DNA of 64,000 nt from Brasenia schreberi (GCA_036023115.1 JAYKKT010000064.1:6624001-6688000), one strand, 5' to 3'. Positions 48,801-60,908 are shown, counted from the first letter of the stretch. Numbers and translations: made by a program. The notes: generated from the letters alone by a model not told the origin.

Positions 48801-49327
48801 GCAGTGTGGTATTGGGTGCATGATGTGCATGAGGTGTGGTGTTCGGCATGTGGCATGCCAACAAGATGGCAGTTGCACACGAGAGACCTTGGAGGTTTTG
48901 TGGGAGAGCGACCAATGGTGTAGCTTGGGGCCGATCAACTTTGGTGGTGTCGTAGACCCAATAGAACCTAATGGCAGGGTTGTTGTGACAAATGTGTGAG
49001 GTGATTGTTGGTTCATTGAGTGGATGCAGAGGATAAGTGTCCTTGTTTAGGGGTACTTGATAGACATTTTGGAGGTCGGAGATATGCAGTTAGAGGTGGA
49101 GCTCAACTTAGTTGGGAGCATTTATTATGGTAGATTTCGCTTATCAAAACCTCAAGGGTGAGGTCTCCCTTGGCCAAGAGAGGTGTTACAATATTTGTTC
49201 CAGGTGTTATACATCCACATGCTGCATGTTGGGGTTGAGCCCTTGGCATACCATTGAGTAGTTTTGTTTAGGTCTTTTATGTTTGATTTAGTTATATAAT
49301 AAGTGGGAATGTGTGACTATATAACAC
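48801..49327. other. No gene recognised
   Basis: Probably a continuation of retroelement debris. GTG- and TGG-rich at 48760-48860. No domain seen. Confidence 0.4.
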
Positions 49328-50615
49328 CAACAACTAAGCCTTTTCCCATAGTAGACGGGATCGGCTACATGGATTCTTTGTTTCTACAGAGCTCTATCAT
49401 GTGCCATGTTAGCAGTTAACTCACAATAAACTAGATAATTCTTTATTGTTTCTTTCCAACACTTTTGTAGTTATTCTCTACCTCTTTTAATACTTTTCAA
49501 ATTTTGTTTTTCATACCTTCTTATATGTTCTTCTTCTGATCTTCTTTCTATATGTCCAAATCATCTTAAACGATATTCTCTGATTTTATCCTCTATTGGC
49601 ATCTTCTAATTTGTTTCTAATAACCTCATTATGTATACGGTCTTTTCTTATATGACCACTTATCCATCATAACATCTTCATTTCTGTCATAAACATCTTT
49701 TGTATATGTTGATGGTTAACTGTCTAACACTCAGAACCATAAAACATAACAGGCAAAATTGTTGCTCCATAATATTTACCTTTTAAATTTAATGGTATCT
49801 TCTTATCACCAAGAATACCTGTTGCTCCTCTCCATTTTAACCAACCAGCATTAATTCTATGCGTAACATCTTCATCAATTCTTTCATCACTCTGAAAAAT
49901 TGACCCTAGGTATTTAAAACTTTCCTTTTAGGGATGCAATGTGTGCCAATTTTAATTTCTATATCTTCTGAAGTAACCAAATGATAAAATTTACATTCCA
50001 TATAATTTGGTTGTGTTCTACTAAGTCAGAGGCCTTTGCTTTCTAATGCTTCTTTCCATAGTTCCAATTTTCTATTAACTTTTTCCTTGGAATCTTCCTA
50101 AGACACAAAGTCATTTGCAAATAACATACACCAAGGCACTTATCTTGAATATGTTTTGTTAACTCATCAATCACCATTATAAATAAGTGTGGACTTAAAG
50201 TTGATCTTTGATGTAACATAATATTAACTTCAAAGAAGTCTGTCACTCCTTCATGAGTCCTCACACATGATGTCTCTTATAAGGTTAATGTATGTCAATG
50301 GGATACCTCTTTTTTCCAAGGTTCTCCAAAAAACTTCCCTCAGTACCCTATCATAAGTTTTTTCTAGATCAATAAATATCATGTGAAGGTTTTTCTTTTT
50401 TGCTCTAAAATGTTTCATAAGATGTCTCAAAAAGTGAATTGATTCAACAGTAGATCTACCTAACATAATCCAAATTGGTTCTCTGTCGTACTTGATACTT
50501 GTCTTAACCTACGTTTGATAATTCTTTCTCAAAATTTTATAGTATGGCTCATCAACTTATACCTCGATAATTCACACAATTTTGAATGTCTCCCTTATTC
50601 TTATACATGGGTATT
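49328..50615 (-). mobile_element. RTE-type LINE, 3' half, decayed
   Basis: Starts (plus strand) with CAACAACTAAGCCTTTTCCC and extends through the C-terminal and RT domains. Minus-strand pieces [15 protein letters not shown] and [17 protein letters not shown] segments are broken by several small deletions. Truncated at about 50615. No target duplication seen. Confidence 0.88.
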
Positions 50616-51020
50616 ACACAAATTATGAGGATTGCTTTGAGGCGTCCCCGTAGTGATGTGTTGCATAGCCCGAATGTAATAATAAGACACTATATTTTTG
50701 CCCGAATATAGTGAATCAATTGCATAGATGGTTCCCACATCATCGATGAGTGTGGGTAAAATAGTCTCGCTACGTTGCCGTCCGAATATAGAAAACAACT
50801 TACATAGTCCCGCTACTTTGCTGCCCGAATATAGTGAACAATTTAATTTCGACTGGTTGTTGGCCTGAGGGGGGCAAGGAAGCCGGTAGAGTTATAGATA
50901 TTCAAACTCAGGGAAGCCGAATAAATAAATTAATTAAAAGACGGAAGGCAAAATAAAGTCATTGTGAAGTATCGATGGCTCTCGGAAAAGTGGAAGGATC
51001 GAGAACGAGGAAGAAGTTTT
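50616..51020. repeat. Degenerate repeat of CCCGAATATAGTGAA motif
   Basis: The word GCCCGAATATAGTGAA (with variants GTCCGAATATAGAAAA) recurs near 50691, 50779 and 50821 together with CTACTTTGCTG/CTACGTTGCCG. This suggests an imperfect internal repeat of unknown origin. Confidence 0.5.
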
Positions 51021-51023
51021 ACT

Positions 51024-51239
51024 TGAAAGGTGCCCCGACAGCGAGGGTTGCTGCTTCGCTACCAAGCTCGTCAACCAATCAACGACTTCCCTCCTGGAAT
51101 TCCACTTGAAGCCAGAAGCCGTCGATTTCTCCGTCCCACAAACACGGAGAAATTCGTCGGAGACGACGTAGACGATATGGCGATGGCTCCGCTCGGTTCC
51201 AACAATGGCCAACAACGACAAGCCCGCGGAATCCTTCAT
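51024..51239 (-). other. Unassigned gene-like first exon
   Basis: On the minus strand a start MKDSAGLSLLAIVGTERSHR is followed by HIVYVVSDEFLRVCG, FKWNSRREVVDWLTSLVAKQ and a donor-like CAA|GTAAAA near 51022. The stretch has coding-like composition, with CpG-rich codons, unlike the repeats around it. I do not recognise the family with certainty and found no second exon downstream before the LINE at 50615. It may be an orphan or truncated gene end. Confidence 0.35.
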
Positions 51240-51799
51240 TTAGTAATGCACGACTCGATTTCCTTTCTCCTCAGAGACGAACTTATCGTTCCACTCCACG
51301 AATAGAAGGTCCATCTCTTGCTTACGGATCAAACTTACTGCACCAACGTGACTTTTGAGGGAGATCTGCAAGTGGGGAGTCGAAGTTCATGGCTGGTGTC
51401 GTTCAGATCGTTGAAGAAACCGTCGATTTCTATGAAGGAGGAAAACTAGGATACTTTTCGTGGGGGTTCAAGCTCAATTGGTTAATCCTGCCTGTTGACG
51501 AGGGAACGAGATCAACGGATGCACAATGAATGGAAAGAAGAGAAATGAAGAGTTGGTAGACGCCCTTAAGAGAGAACTAATCGAGCTTTGGCTGCAGAGG
51601 AACAATGAGGACGTGCACAGGAGAGACGCTCTCTCTCACTCGTTTTTTTTTTTGAACTCTCTCTAGGGTTTCTGAAGGAGACTCTCTCTCTCTCCCTCCC
51701 CAGTGATCACAGTCAACACAGTTTCCATTGTATAACAGTACGTAGAAAGTTACATTTACTTGCAGGAACAATCAGTTGTTTACAGATGACGTCTAACAC

Positions 51800-51984
51800 G
51801 CTTCATAGGGATAGGGATGGCAATAGTAACCTTCAACCCCGTCCACATCCGATCAGGTTTGAGCTCGGGTAAGGGAATAAGCTGTCTCTTTCTCTCTCTC
51901 TCTCTCTCTCTCGCTTCATAGGGATGGCAATAGTAACCTGCAACCCCGACCACATCCGATCAGGTTTGAGCTCGGGTAAGGGAA

Positions 51985-52020
<36 letters not shown>
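51800..52020. repeat. 113-bp tandem duplication ending in CT repeats
   Basis: GCTTCATAGGGAT...GGCAATAGTAACC to GGGTAAGGGAATAAGCT is present at 51800 and 51913, each followed by a CT tract. The TAGGGATGGCAATA start resembles hAT-type termini. The copies differ at a few bases. Confidence 0.85.

Positions 52021-52068
<48 letters not shown>
51990..52068. repeat. (CT)n(AT)n compound microsatellite
   Basis: About seventeen CT units followed by more than twenty AT units. Confidence 0.95.
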
Positions 52069-52069
52069 G

Positions 52070-53240
52070 TTATGCTCATTCCGTTACCTGTTGGAAAAAA
52101 GAATCTACACTTATATCGTCTCGTTGTTAAGGTTTAGATTCAAATTAGGTACAAGTATACCTAAACATGGTCAGTTCAAACCTGGAACGGCGATTTGAAT
52201 CGGAATCAGACCGAACCCCAAATCAGTCGGGCTTAGAACAAGAACCAAAACCAGTAACCCTCTAATTCGGTTACAGTTCTGTGATTTTGTGAGCCGGAAG
52301 CCCTAACCAGAACTGATAGTTTCAGTCCCATCCATCGACCCCGTCTAGTATGAGAAAATGCTTTGTTGTTGTTTATATATTATATAATATAATAATAATA
52401 ACAATATTTTAAAAAAAATATATCAAACTCATGAACTTCAACTTGTGAGCAGCCCCCAAAAAATTCCTCAATCCGTCACTGGTTGTGGTATGGCAGGAAG
52501 AAATATCGATCATAACCTCTTATAGATACCACCGCCTCCACAAACCATGAACTTCAGGTGTTCTGTATTGTAGACCATATCATCATCGATCCCCTCAAGC
52601 TGTCCAACTGCCCGGTGGTTGTCTTCATTGAGTATCGTTAGCAATTGCAAGGGCACTTCAGCATTCACATCTTTGAGTTGATCTTCATGAAGCCAATAAA
52701 AGCGTCTTCTTCCTCAGGTGCAACCGCCTCTGCTTCATCCGGTTGCATAAGGCCCATGTTATTGCCTCAGGTGCCTCCCAAGAACGTCCCATTTTCATCC
52801 CCAATTACTGATGCAAAACCATGAGTCTTTAATCCTAGAAGAGGGAATAGTGGAATTCTCGAGGACTTATGTTCCAGCATTTCAAGTCTCGAGCTCGTGA
52901 TGTCACGTCGAGGAGATCATTGCGAGGGTCGACGGATGCGGGGCCTGCGGAGTTTATTTTACCAGTTTTTGTCTTCTCCCAATCGTTAAGCATATTGGGT
53001 GCTTCATTGACAATTGAATGTCTGCCGGGGTGTGTTTGCCTTTCCACAAACTTCTGTTTCGAGCTTTTCAGATGCTTCGAGCAATGCAACATAATTTGGC
53101 TACTCTCTCAGGTGTGATGTTGTTCCTTGCAATAAGATCAAACAGATTTTCACATTAGCACACTATGGGTTTAATTTTATAATTCTCGAACATTCTTCGT
53201 CTTGGAGCCCATAAAATAAAGCATAATAAGATTCGTATTG
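52070..53240. other. No gene established
   Basis: 52150-52330 is rich in AACCGG/GGTTC words, and a 40-base LINE 3' scrap (GACCCCGTCTAGTATGAG to TTGTTGTT) lies at 52337-52376. 52480-53110 has higher complexity, with readable pieces on the minus strand (for example NMLNDWEKTKTGK near 52990) that I cannot assign. Confidence 0.4.
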
Positions 53241-53244
53241 TTTC

Positions 53245-54795
53245 TTAGAATATCGGAACATTATCCGGTAAGCTAATGGAGGTGGTAGATACTATGATTT
53301 GAAGAAAGATTCATATCCTATTTTTATAAGAGAAAGCGGGTTGTGAGAAAAAACAAAGGAGATAGAGGATACAGTTTTTAAATTATGATACTCATGTAAG
53401 GAAAAGGCTCGAAACGGAGTTGGTATTATCATAAATAAAGATTTAAAAGATAGTGTAGTAGACATATAATGATATGGTGACCAAATAATGACATTGAAAT
53501 TAGTGTTAGGAGCAGAGATTTTTAATATAGTTTGTACTTACGCACCCTAAGTAAGATAGTATAAAGACAACTTTTTGAGAAGAGTTATAAGAAAATTATG
53601 TTATGGATTGTATGTCTACTATAATTTTTACAACATTAAATTTGTTTAGGAGGACACTTAAATGGAAATATCGGTAAAGAGCATTAGGATATCAAGGTAT
53701 TCATGAAAACTTTGGTTTTAGGGATATAAATGAGGAAGGTAGGGAGATTTTAAATTTTACTATAGCATTTGATCTCTTTATAGTTAATACAATCTTAAAA
53801 AAATGAAATGAACATTTAATGACTTATAAGAGTGGCTTATCACAAACACAAATTGATTATTTTATCTGTAAGAAAAAAGATAGAGCGTCTGATAAAGATT
53901 GCAAGATAATTCTAGGAGAAAGGTTAACCACCCAACATCAACTTTTAGTTATGGATTTACAAATAAAAAAATAGACATAGAAGAAAAGAGTGCATCAAGC
54001 TATTCATACTAAATGGTGTAACCTCAAAAGCGAGAAAAATATATATTTAAATAAAAAATCCTTTAAGGAGATGCTTGAAATTATGTTGGTACACCTTGTG
54101 ATACGGAGAACAATATGGCTATACATATTATGAAAGTGGCGAAAGATGTGTTAGGTGAATCTAAGGGAGGTGTACCGGTACAAAAAGAAGCTTGGTGGTG
54201 GAGTGAAGTAGTGCAAAATAAAATCAAAGCAAAGAGGGCATATTACAAATTACATTATGCTAAAAAAACTAATGAAACTTTAGAGGCCTATAAGAAAGCA
54301 AAAAATGAAGTGAAAAAAGCCGTAAGTGAAGTAAAAGCTAAAATTTTGGAGGATTTATATAAAAAACTCAACTCAAAAGATGGTGAAAGAGATATTTTTA
54401 GGATAGTTAGGGCTACAGATAAGAAAACTAAATATCTTAATTCTGTTAGATGCATCAAAGACGAGGATGAAAAAATTCCAGTGGCAAATGATGATATAAG
54501 AAATAGATGGAAAAACTATTTTTATAAACTTTTTAATGAAAATAAAGATAGTATTAGCTTAGGAGAGTTAGCCAAATAAGAAAAGTATATAAACTACAAT
54601 TTCTACTGACGTATTGAAAATAATGAAGTCAAAGAGGCTCTTAAACATATGAAGGGTGGTAAATCGGTAGGACCAGATAATATTCCTATAGAAGTTTGGA
54701 AAATACTAGGAGAAATAGGAATCACTTGGCTCACAAGACTATTTAATGAAATATGAAAAAACCAAAAGATGCGTGAGGAATGGAGAGCATTTGTC
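53245..54795 (+). mobile_element. RTE-type LINE, 5' part (endonuclease to start of RT)
   Basis: Contains the endonuclease region, interrupted by stops (LMEVVDTMI near 53275, NGVGIIINKDL near 53415, then the YKSGLSQTQIDY-like segment near 53830). An open linker of 154 residues follows at 54115-54579 (QKEAWWWSEVVQNKIKAKRA to YFYKLFNENKD), then the RT start [19 protein letters not shown] (54655-54716). It breaks off at about 54795 after QKMREEW. It is the only copy with the N-terminal two-thirds and complements the 3' copies elsewhere. Confidence 0.92.
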
Positions 54796-55603
54796 CCTAC
54801 TATATATTATAAGCAATGTGACCTGGTAGACAATAATCTTGACATATCAGAAAATCCCTCATCCTTATTATCTACAATTTCAATCTCAATTTCTTATGTT
54901 GATATATCATACTCTTATTACGTGAAGGATTGGTTTCTGCTACATATCAGGAAATCTCTCATCCTCAATAGTAGACGGGATCTGATTAGGCAATTTTCAA
55001 GACGTGGACACAAGCTAGGTCAAGTCTACACTACCCAACTACAACAACAACAACCCCTTCCCCCTACATTATTTTTCGTGTGTGACCCCACTGCATTACA
55101 TGCAGAAACTACTGACAGTACACATGAAAACTATTGCGTATTGCCTTTTTCCAATTTTCTGATATACATATGTAAATATTTGTGTGTGAAAATACATATT
55201 GTAAATATTATATATATCAATATTTTAAGGGAGAGTTCAGGTCGGTTAAGTATTCATGGGATGCAACCAGATTTTTATTGGGTCAGTTTGGAATGACTAA
55301 GATCCGACACGGGGTAGTAACCCTTGACCTGGACATGGTTTTCAGGGTCCGATTGGGTTGGGTCCAAAATCATCACTGTGAATGATCGCACATGGCAACA
55401 GAGAGCTTTTTTAGTGTTATTTACTTGCTCGAAAATTAATTTAACATATCATCATCTTATCAAGAATGTAAGCACCTTCTACCACTAAAATTTGTAAATG
55501 TTAGTGCTTTCGTTTTCTAAATGTTTATATATCAATTTCGTTATATAAAATGGCTAACATACTTTCTTATGATTTCAGATTCAGATGATTGACATACAAC
55601 AAT
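54796..55603. other. No gene recognised
   Basis: AT-rich sequence. 54830-55020 contains two related segments (GACATATCAGAAAATCCCTC, and TACATATCAGGAAATCTCTC at 54941). No coding assignment. Confidence 0.45.
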
Positions 55604-55765
55604 ACAACAACAATTAACCCTTTTTCCATACTAGACGGGGTCGACTACATGGATTCTTTGTTTCTACAATACCCTATCATGTGCCATGTTTGCAGTTAAC
55701 TCATAATAAGCCAGATCATTCTTTATTGTTTCTTTCCAACACTTTTGTGATCATAAACTTCCAAA
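55604..55765 (-). mobile_element. RTE-type LINE 3'-end scrap
   Basis: CAACAACAATTAACCCTTTT, CATACTAGACGGGGTCG and TGTTTGCAGTTAACTCATAA match the 3' end of the family on the minus strand. Truncated after about 160 bases. Confidence 0.85.
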
Positions 55766-56165
55766 TTAATTTTGTAAAGTTTAGTTTTAAGAAGATCTAT
55801 TTTATCAATGGCATGTATTACTTTTAAACTTGAACTGCTTAAGAAACTGCCAATATAACCCGGGTCGGGTCGGCCTACGTAGCCAGTTTCAAGCTCAGGT
55901 AAAAGAGGGTTGTAAGCGATTAAAAAGCTTTTATCAAGTCTCTTATCATATTTTAGTACTAATGCATTGGATTCCTTCCAACCTCAAAAGTTAAGTATGC
56001 TTGGACGAGAGTAGTACTGGAACAGGTGGCTTCCTTAGAAGTCGAAATTTTTACTAGAACTCTGTGTGAGAGAGAGGGGGAAAGGATCAACATCAAAATC
56101 GAAAGGCCTTCTATGCACGTGTGTGTGTGTGAGAGAGAGAGCATTCAGCAATAAATTAGAGTTTT

Positions 56166-57693
56166 TCATGCGGGCGCTATGGAAACCTTATCAACCTGAA
56201 CAACATATTCAAGAGTTGCACCAGGATTGATTTGAACCCCTGACCCCAGGTCTGCACCTTTCCCTCCGAAACCAAGCTCTGGTGGAATCACAACTTTTCT
56301 CTTGCCACCAGCTTTCATGGACTTCAACACATATTCAATTCCTTCACACATTCCTTTTGTGTAAGGCTTTGAACCCAAAACCAATGCAAGTGGCTTCTTT
56401 GCAGACTCTTTGCCGCTCAATGTGTCCACAAACACGTCAGAACCCTGCACTTTACCTACAAGATCAATCACACTAAGTCTCCCACCCTTGGGCTAGCTCC
56501 CCTTCCAATTCTCATTTCAGTATACCTGATATTCAATTTGATCTTAAAGATGATTAAGATTCATCTAGCTGCATTTTTTTAAAATAGAAGCATATTTAAG
56601 GATACACAAAATTTGAATTTCGAGACATGTAAAGGTTCTTAAGATTCTTCTAGCTGCAATTTTTGTTTTATGTAAAAAACAATCATATTTCATGGATGCT
56701 AGTGGTTAAATAAGTACCTGATGTTGTTGGGTAGTACCACTTCCTCTTCCTTTTCAACGTATCTGTCAACAATGAGCTCTCAGTATCAGCATTATATATA
56801 TGCATATATATGTGTGTGTAAAACATGTTGATTTTCGTCTTTTCATAATAACGCTAATTACTATTTGTATTTTTTATAACTCAGTGTATTGTTGTTCATA
56901 GAGTTATACAAATAAAAAAGGAAAGCATCTTTCCTCTTCCTATTGTATTTTTCTTAACATGAGAACATGTCGCCACCAACACAACCCAAGATGGCCTCCA
57001 CCATTTATGCAGCCACAACTAGCTGCTTTCTTCACCACAAGTATCGATGACAGCTGACGCTACCAACTGCCACCGCCCGTCACTGCTATCGCTACATGTG
57101 TTGGCCACTTGTCACTTCCATCATTGGATCTCTCTTTTTCCCACCACTATGAGGTCATTGCTACCTTAACCCGATCGAAAAACAGTGTCTGGATTAGGCA
57201 CCTCGGTTCGGGTACATATCATTCTGAAATGACTCGAACCCAAACTAAAGATCATTCTATGTAAGATATATTAAATATTATATTTATAAAAGATACTGTT
57301 TTATACTTATATAAATACATAAATACACATACATATATAATTTGTATCATACATATAGCTATATATAATTCATCTAATACACTAAACTATACATATAATT
57401 TATATCATACATATAGCTACATATAATTCATCAAATACATTAAACTATATATAGAGAGAATCTTCATAAATGTTTTTGAGGCATAATCTTTCACAAAAAT
57501 TTTAATCTTCCAACCTTTGAAATTGACAGTAGAAATTTGAATCATATTACATTTATTATATATAATGTATGAATACAAAATACAAAAAGTATAATGATAT
57601 ATTTGATTCAAATTTCTATGATTGATCTAAAAAGTTGAACCATCAAAATGTTTGTGAAAGATTGCACCAAGCAATAGCTAAGACTTCTCTCTC

Positions 57694-57781
<88 letters not shown>

Positions 57782-58507
57782 CTGTGTGTGTGTGTGTGAG
57801 TGAGTGAGAGAGAGAAAAGAAGAGTGGGTGGTTTCAACTTGATTTTGATCTCGATCCGACTCATTGATCCGATTTTCCACCCCTAGTCATTGCCATCTTC
57901 ATCTGCTACGGTCTTCCATACTCCCCCCATAAAAAATCAACCATCATCACCACCCATATGCTTCTAGCTTTACCACCGTTACCCGCAACAGTGACCTGAC
58001 CATCGCCACCAAAGATGGCCAGCACCATCACTCGTTGCTACACCATCCCCCATTACAACCACCTATACTAATATGAGTGCATCCAAACGCTTCATCTGTC
58101 TTTTATTTGTAGAATACATTGTCAGTGTGTCTGCAAGTAAATTCGCCTAAAGAAAGAAGCATGGTGAATAAGAAAGATACTAACATGGTGTTGGATTATT
58201 CCTGGGATGCTTCAAAGCGGGTCTTGATCTGTTCAGAAACAACTCCAATGGCAAGAAACCCAGCCCACGCAAGGCCTGCGCCGAGCCCGAATCTTCTGCT
58301 CAAGGAGGAAGCAATCCAGTCTGTGGACTCGGGAGTGGAGTTGCTGCTGCTGCTGTTGGTGGTGGGAGTGGTGTTGGTGGTTGTTTTGGTTGGTTTTTGC
58401 CGAGATCTTACGGAGATTATGTCCGGCTTCGATGCAGGGAGAAACGGACATGTTGATGGCTGTGGATGAGGAAGAAATGGCGGTGACTTTGTCAGGAAAG
58501 TAGCCAT
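56166..58507 (-). pseudogene. Chloroplast FKBP-type prolyl isomerase (FKBP17-2/17-3-like), disrupted
   Basis: Plant FKBP17 proteins are thylakoid-targeted members of the FK506-binding peptidyl-prolyl isomerase family. Three exons can be read on the minus strand. Exon 1 (58507-58185): MATFLTKSPP, Ser/Thr-rich transit peptide, then TDWIASSLSRRFGLGAGLAW, donor GTTAGT. Exon 2 (56762-56718): YVEKEEEVVLPNNIR. Exon 3 (56525-56166): YTEMRIGRGASPRVGDLV, then IDLVGKVQGSDVF, KPLALVLGSKPYTKGMCEG, SMKAGGKRKVVIPPELGFG and LEYVVQVDKVSIAPA. There are two lesions. A TAA at 58198-58196 follows SQE where the family continues to ANTR-like residues, and one base is missing near 56472, so that DLV and IDLVGK are in different frames. 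Splice sites look intact. Family is certain; inactivation needs confirmation from reads. Intron 1 holds a long (TA)n tract. Confidence 0.87.
57697..57800. repeat. (TA)n(TG)n(AG)n compound microsatellite
   Basis: About forty TA units, then TG and GAGTGAGTGAGAGAG. It lies in the large intron of the FKBP17-like pseudogene. Confidence 0.95.
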
Positions 58508-59330
58508 GGCTGCAGATGTAGTATGGCGAGCTTCAATCAAGATGTGTTTAAAGGCCAATACTTGTGAGGCAGCATGGCCTTATCCTTTTATCATGAGAAC
58601 AAGGACAGAAACAATGAACAGCTGGCTATAGAATACTTCATTCGCCACCTGATTCTGTCACTCGGACACGTCAACTTGCGCTTACACATTATATTCCGTG
58701 CCTACTTGTTGTTCTACATGGGCACGAACACTGACTTCGACCCGAACTTTATATATATAACATTCATGCTTTCAAAAATCAATTTTACTATTTTCTTTTT
58801 ACTTAAATCATTCATTTCATCCATCTCTTAAGAATTTGAAGGATATAATATTTATATAATATAACAAGCATATTAAACTTTCTTTCTCCGAGGCATTCCT
58901 TTGAGCCATAATCAAATTTCACTTCAATTTCATCTAGAGTTTTGTGTTTGAATCTAATCTCCACTTTGTCAAAAGCTGATTATGCATTGTTCGTTGAATG
59001 CTTTTTCCTTTAGGTAGCATGATCGATTTCAGCTGTCCTGGAACTAGAATTGTAATAAAATCGGTTAAGAACTGATTTCGTTTATAGTTTTGAAACAGTT
59101 GGTTTCCGCTTGAGGTCGATAAAGAATATTAAAAAGTTTTATATTTAAATAAAAATTTTAAAAATACCGAAACAAAATCGGGGCGATCCTCGAATTGGGG
59201 CCTGGTTCCAGTTTTGGTTTCAACCGGTTCTTCAACCGATTAGATTATAGTTGAAACCGATCATGGTCTAGTTTTGGTTCTGCTTTTGATAAGAGTTTAT
59301 GATTATTAAATATTTTTATTGTTATTGAGT
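58508..59330. other. 5' flank of the FKBP17 pseudogene; degenerate repeat
   Basis: The frame of FKBP exon 1 is open upstream to an ATG at 58558, but MATFL at 58507 is the likelier start. 59040-59300 is rich in GGTTTC/AACCG words like 6120-7230. No other gene seen. Confidence 0.4.
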
Positions 59331-59450
59331 TACAAGAGAAGGCCAAAGCTCAACACACACGCATGCACCCACAGAGACTCCAACTCGCCACCACAACGCG
59401 GGAGCCAGAGAGCCCTGAGAGTTGAGTTAACGCTCAGGGTGACGAGAGTT
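59330..59450 (-). mobile_element. Probable tRNA-derived SINE relic
   Basis: On the minus strand CTCGTCACCCTGAGCGTTAACTC precedes GGCGAGTTGGAGTCTCTGTGGG and GAGCTTTGGCCTTCTCTTGTA with a weak A/T tail. This layout resembles the SINEs at 4382 and 12667, but the B-box is degraded. Confidence 0.45.
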
Positions 59451-59732
59451 TATTTTGAATCAGTGCATGATCTAATTTCAGCTACTTACGATTCTTAATG
59501 CGACCCCATTAGCTTCGCAATAAATTCAAAATGGTGAGGCAAATAACGCCCGCATTTACAGGCCATGAAGAAGTGACCTTCTCGAAGGCTCCGAAATATG
59601 GCATCCATGTGATTCAAACTAAATCCATAAAACCAGCTTAGAGAATTATCAAATGAAAGAGAAGAAGAAAGAAACTAAAAACCAGTAATGAACGATGGAT
59701 GAGGACGCTTTGTTTCCATGCTTGGTCTCTGC

Positions 59733-60259
59733 TCACTCCCCAGAAACCTTCACTAGACTCCCCCGAGGGGCAATGCCAGCGGTCTTCGCCTTCGGAGGCC
59801 GGCCTAGGGAGTGCAGCAAGCCACATTGCCAAGTTTCGGAGGCCGCCCCCTTCGTCTCGGCACCTTCACAGCATCAGTCAACTCTTTCAGAAGGTCTCCG
59901 TCGGACCCACCTCTGGCTTTGGCAGTTCAGTCACCTTCTCCTGTTTCGAAGGCCTCCCCCTCCGCCGCTTCACCTTCGCAGCAGGCCGCTCCGCCGCCGC
60001 CTTGGGCTTCGGTGGCCGGCCACGCCGTACCCTCAGTCCGTCCACAGCCTTCCACATACTCCCCTTCTGCAGCTGAACCCGGCTGTGAAGGAGCGGCATG
60101 AGTGTCACTCGCCAGCTTACCATGACGGCGGAGGTACTGGGAGACGAGAGCGGAGTGAGCCGAGGGAAGGTTCGACTGCGCTGATTCAATTTGCCGGGAT
60201 ATCTCCGCCACGCTGCAGCCTTTCTTGTTGTTGAGCGCTGTGATGGCGGCGAAGGTCAT
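59733..60259 (-). pseudogene. HMGA-like gene (H1/H5 domain plus AT-hooks), multiply frameshifted
   Basis: HMGA proteins are plant chromatin proteins with a linker-histone-like winged helix followed by AT-hooks that bind AT-rich DNA. From ATG 60259 the minus strand reads MTFAAITALNNKKGCSVAEI, then SNLPSAHSALVSQYLRRHGKL, an H15-like domain. Four AT-hook cores follow: RRGRPPKPK and RRRGRPSKQEK in a second frame, PRRRGRPPKLGN in a third and LGRPPKAKT in yet another change, ending at a TGA at 59735-59733. Three or more frame changes within about 500 bases mean it cannot make the full protein, unless introns that I cannot see repair it. Confidence 0.65.
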
Positions 60260-60365
60260 GTGCAACAAATGGCGGGGTTCAATAAAACAAGATTGGGTAA
60301 ATGGCACGTCGGAACTCAGTAAAGGAACGTGGGGTTTCTTTTTCTTGCCTGTTCCCTTTACCTTA

Positions 60366-60690
60366 TGAATGGGCCGTGTACCTCATTGGAAACCGGTGAT
60401 GGCCTCTCAAGATGCAGCGGCGGAATGATATGCGGGTGAGTATACGAGGTTTTCACACAAGACTCGCACATACGAATACTCATTTTATGTTATGTATGTG
60501 CCTACCTTTATCGGCAGACGCTCCCCTTTCGTCTATTTATCCACCTGTAGCTTCCTTCATCACAGCTGTAACGGAAATTCATTTTTCCGGTAATGATCGT
60601 TCGTTACAAAATCTGGGCCTATCCTCAAGTAACGGACTTGATGATCAGTCCAGCCGTTACCTGAGTCGAGAATGACCACATATTGTAACA
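60366..60690 (-). repeat. 3' LTR of the deleted copia element
   Basis: Minus-strand start TGTTACAATATGTGGTCATTC, end GGCCCATTCA. It aligns with 62445-62814 in blocks (for example GGTGATGGCCTCTC, GCGGGTGAG, AATGACCACATATTGTAACA) but is about 45 bp shorter. Confidence 0.88.
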
Positions 60691-60779
60691 TCTCTCACTT
60701 GGCCATTCGAGCCAAGTGTATCGACATACTGGTTTTTCTCCCACTTTTCAGGGGTTTTTCCTAGTTATATCGATTCCTG

Positions 60780-60908
60780 ATTACTATTGCAATGAAAACC
60801 TATTGTATGGTTATTTCCCTACACAACAAATTATTCGTTGTATGGTTATTTATCTATACAACAATGTATATCCGTTGTATAGTTATTTATCTATACAACA
60901 ATCAAACA
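60780..60908. repeat. Three tandem palindromic units, about 38 bp each
   Basis: Each unit has the form GTTGTATGGTTATTT...CTATACAACAA, with GTTGTAT and ATACAAC arms, so each can fold. They lie between the copia pol end and its 3' LTR. Confidence 0.8.

Noticed and set aside
57608..57880. Open frames with long alternating Ile-Tyr runs (also at 38009-38194 and 63378-63629)
   Set aside because: They are translations of (TA)n microsatellites.
59695..60234. Plus-strand open frame of 179 residues
   Set aside because: It lies opposite the AT-hook gene; Pro/Arg-rich content is the complement of the RGRP-coding sequence.
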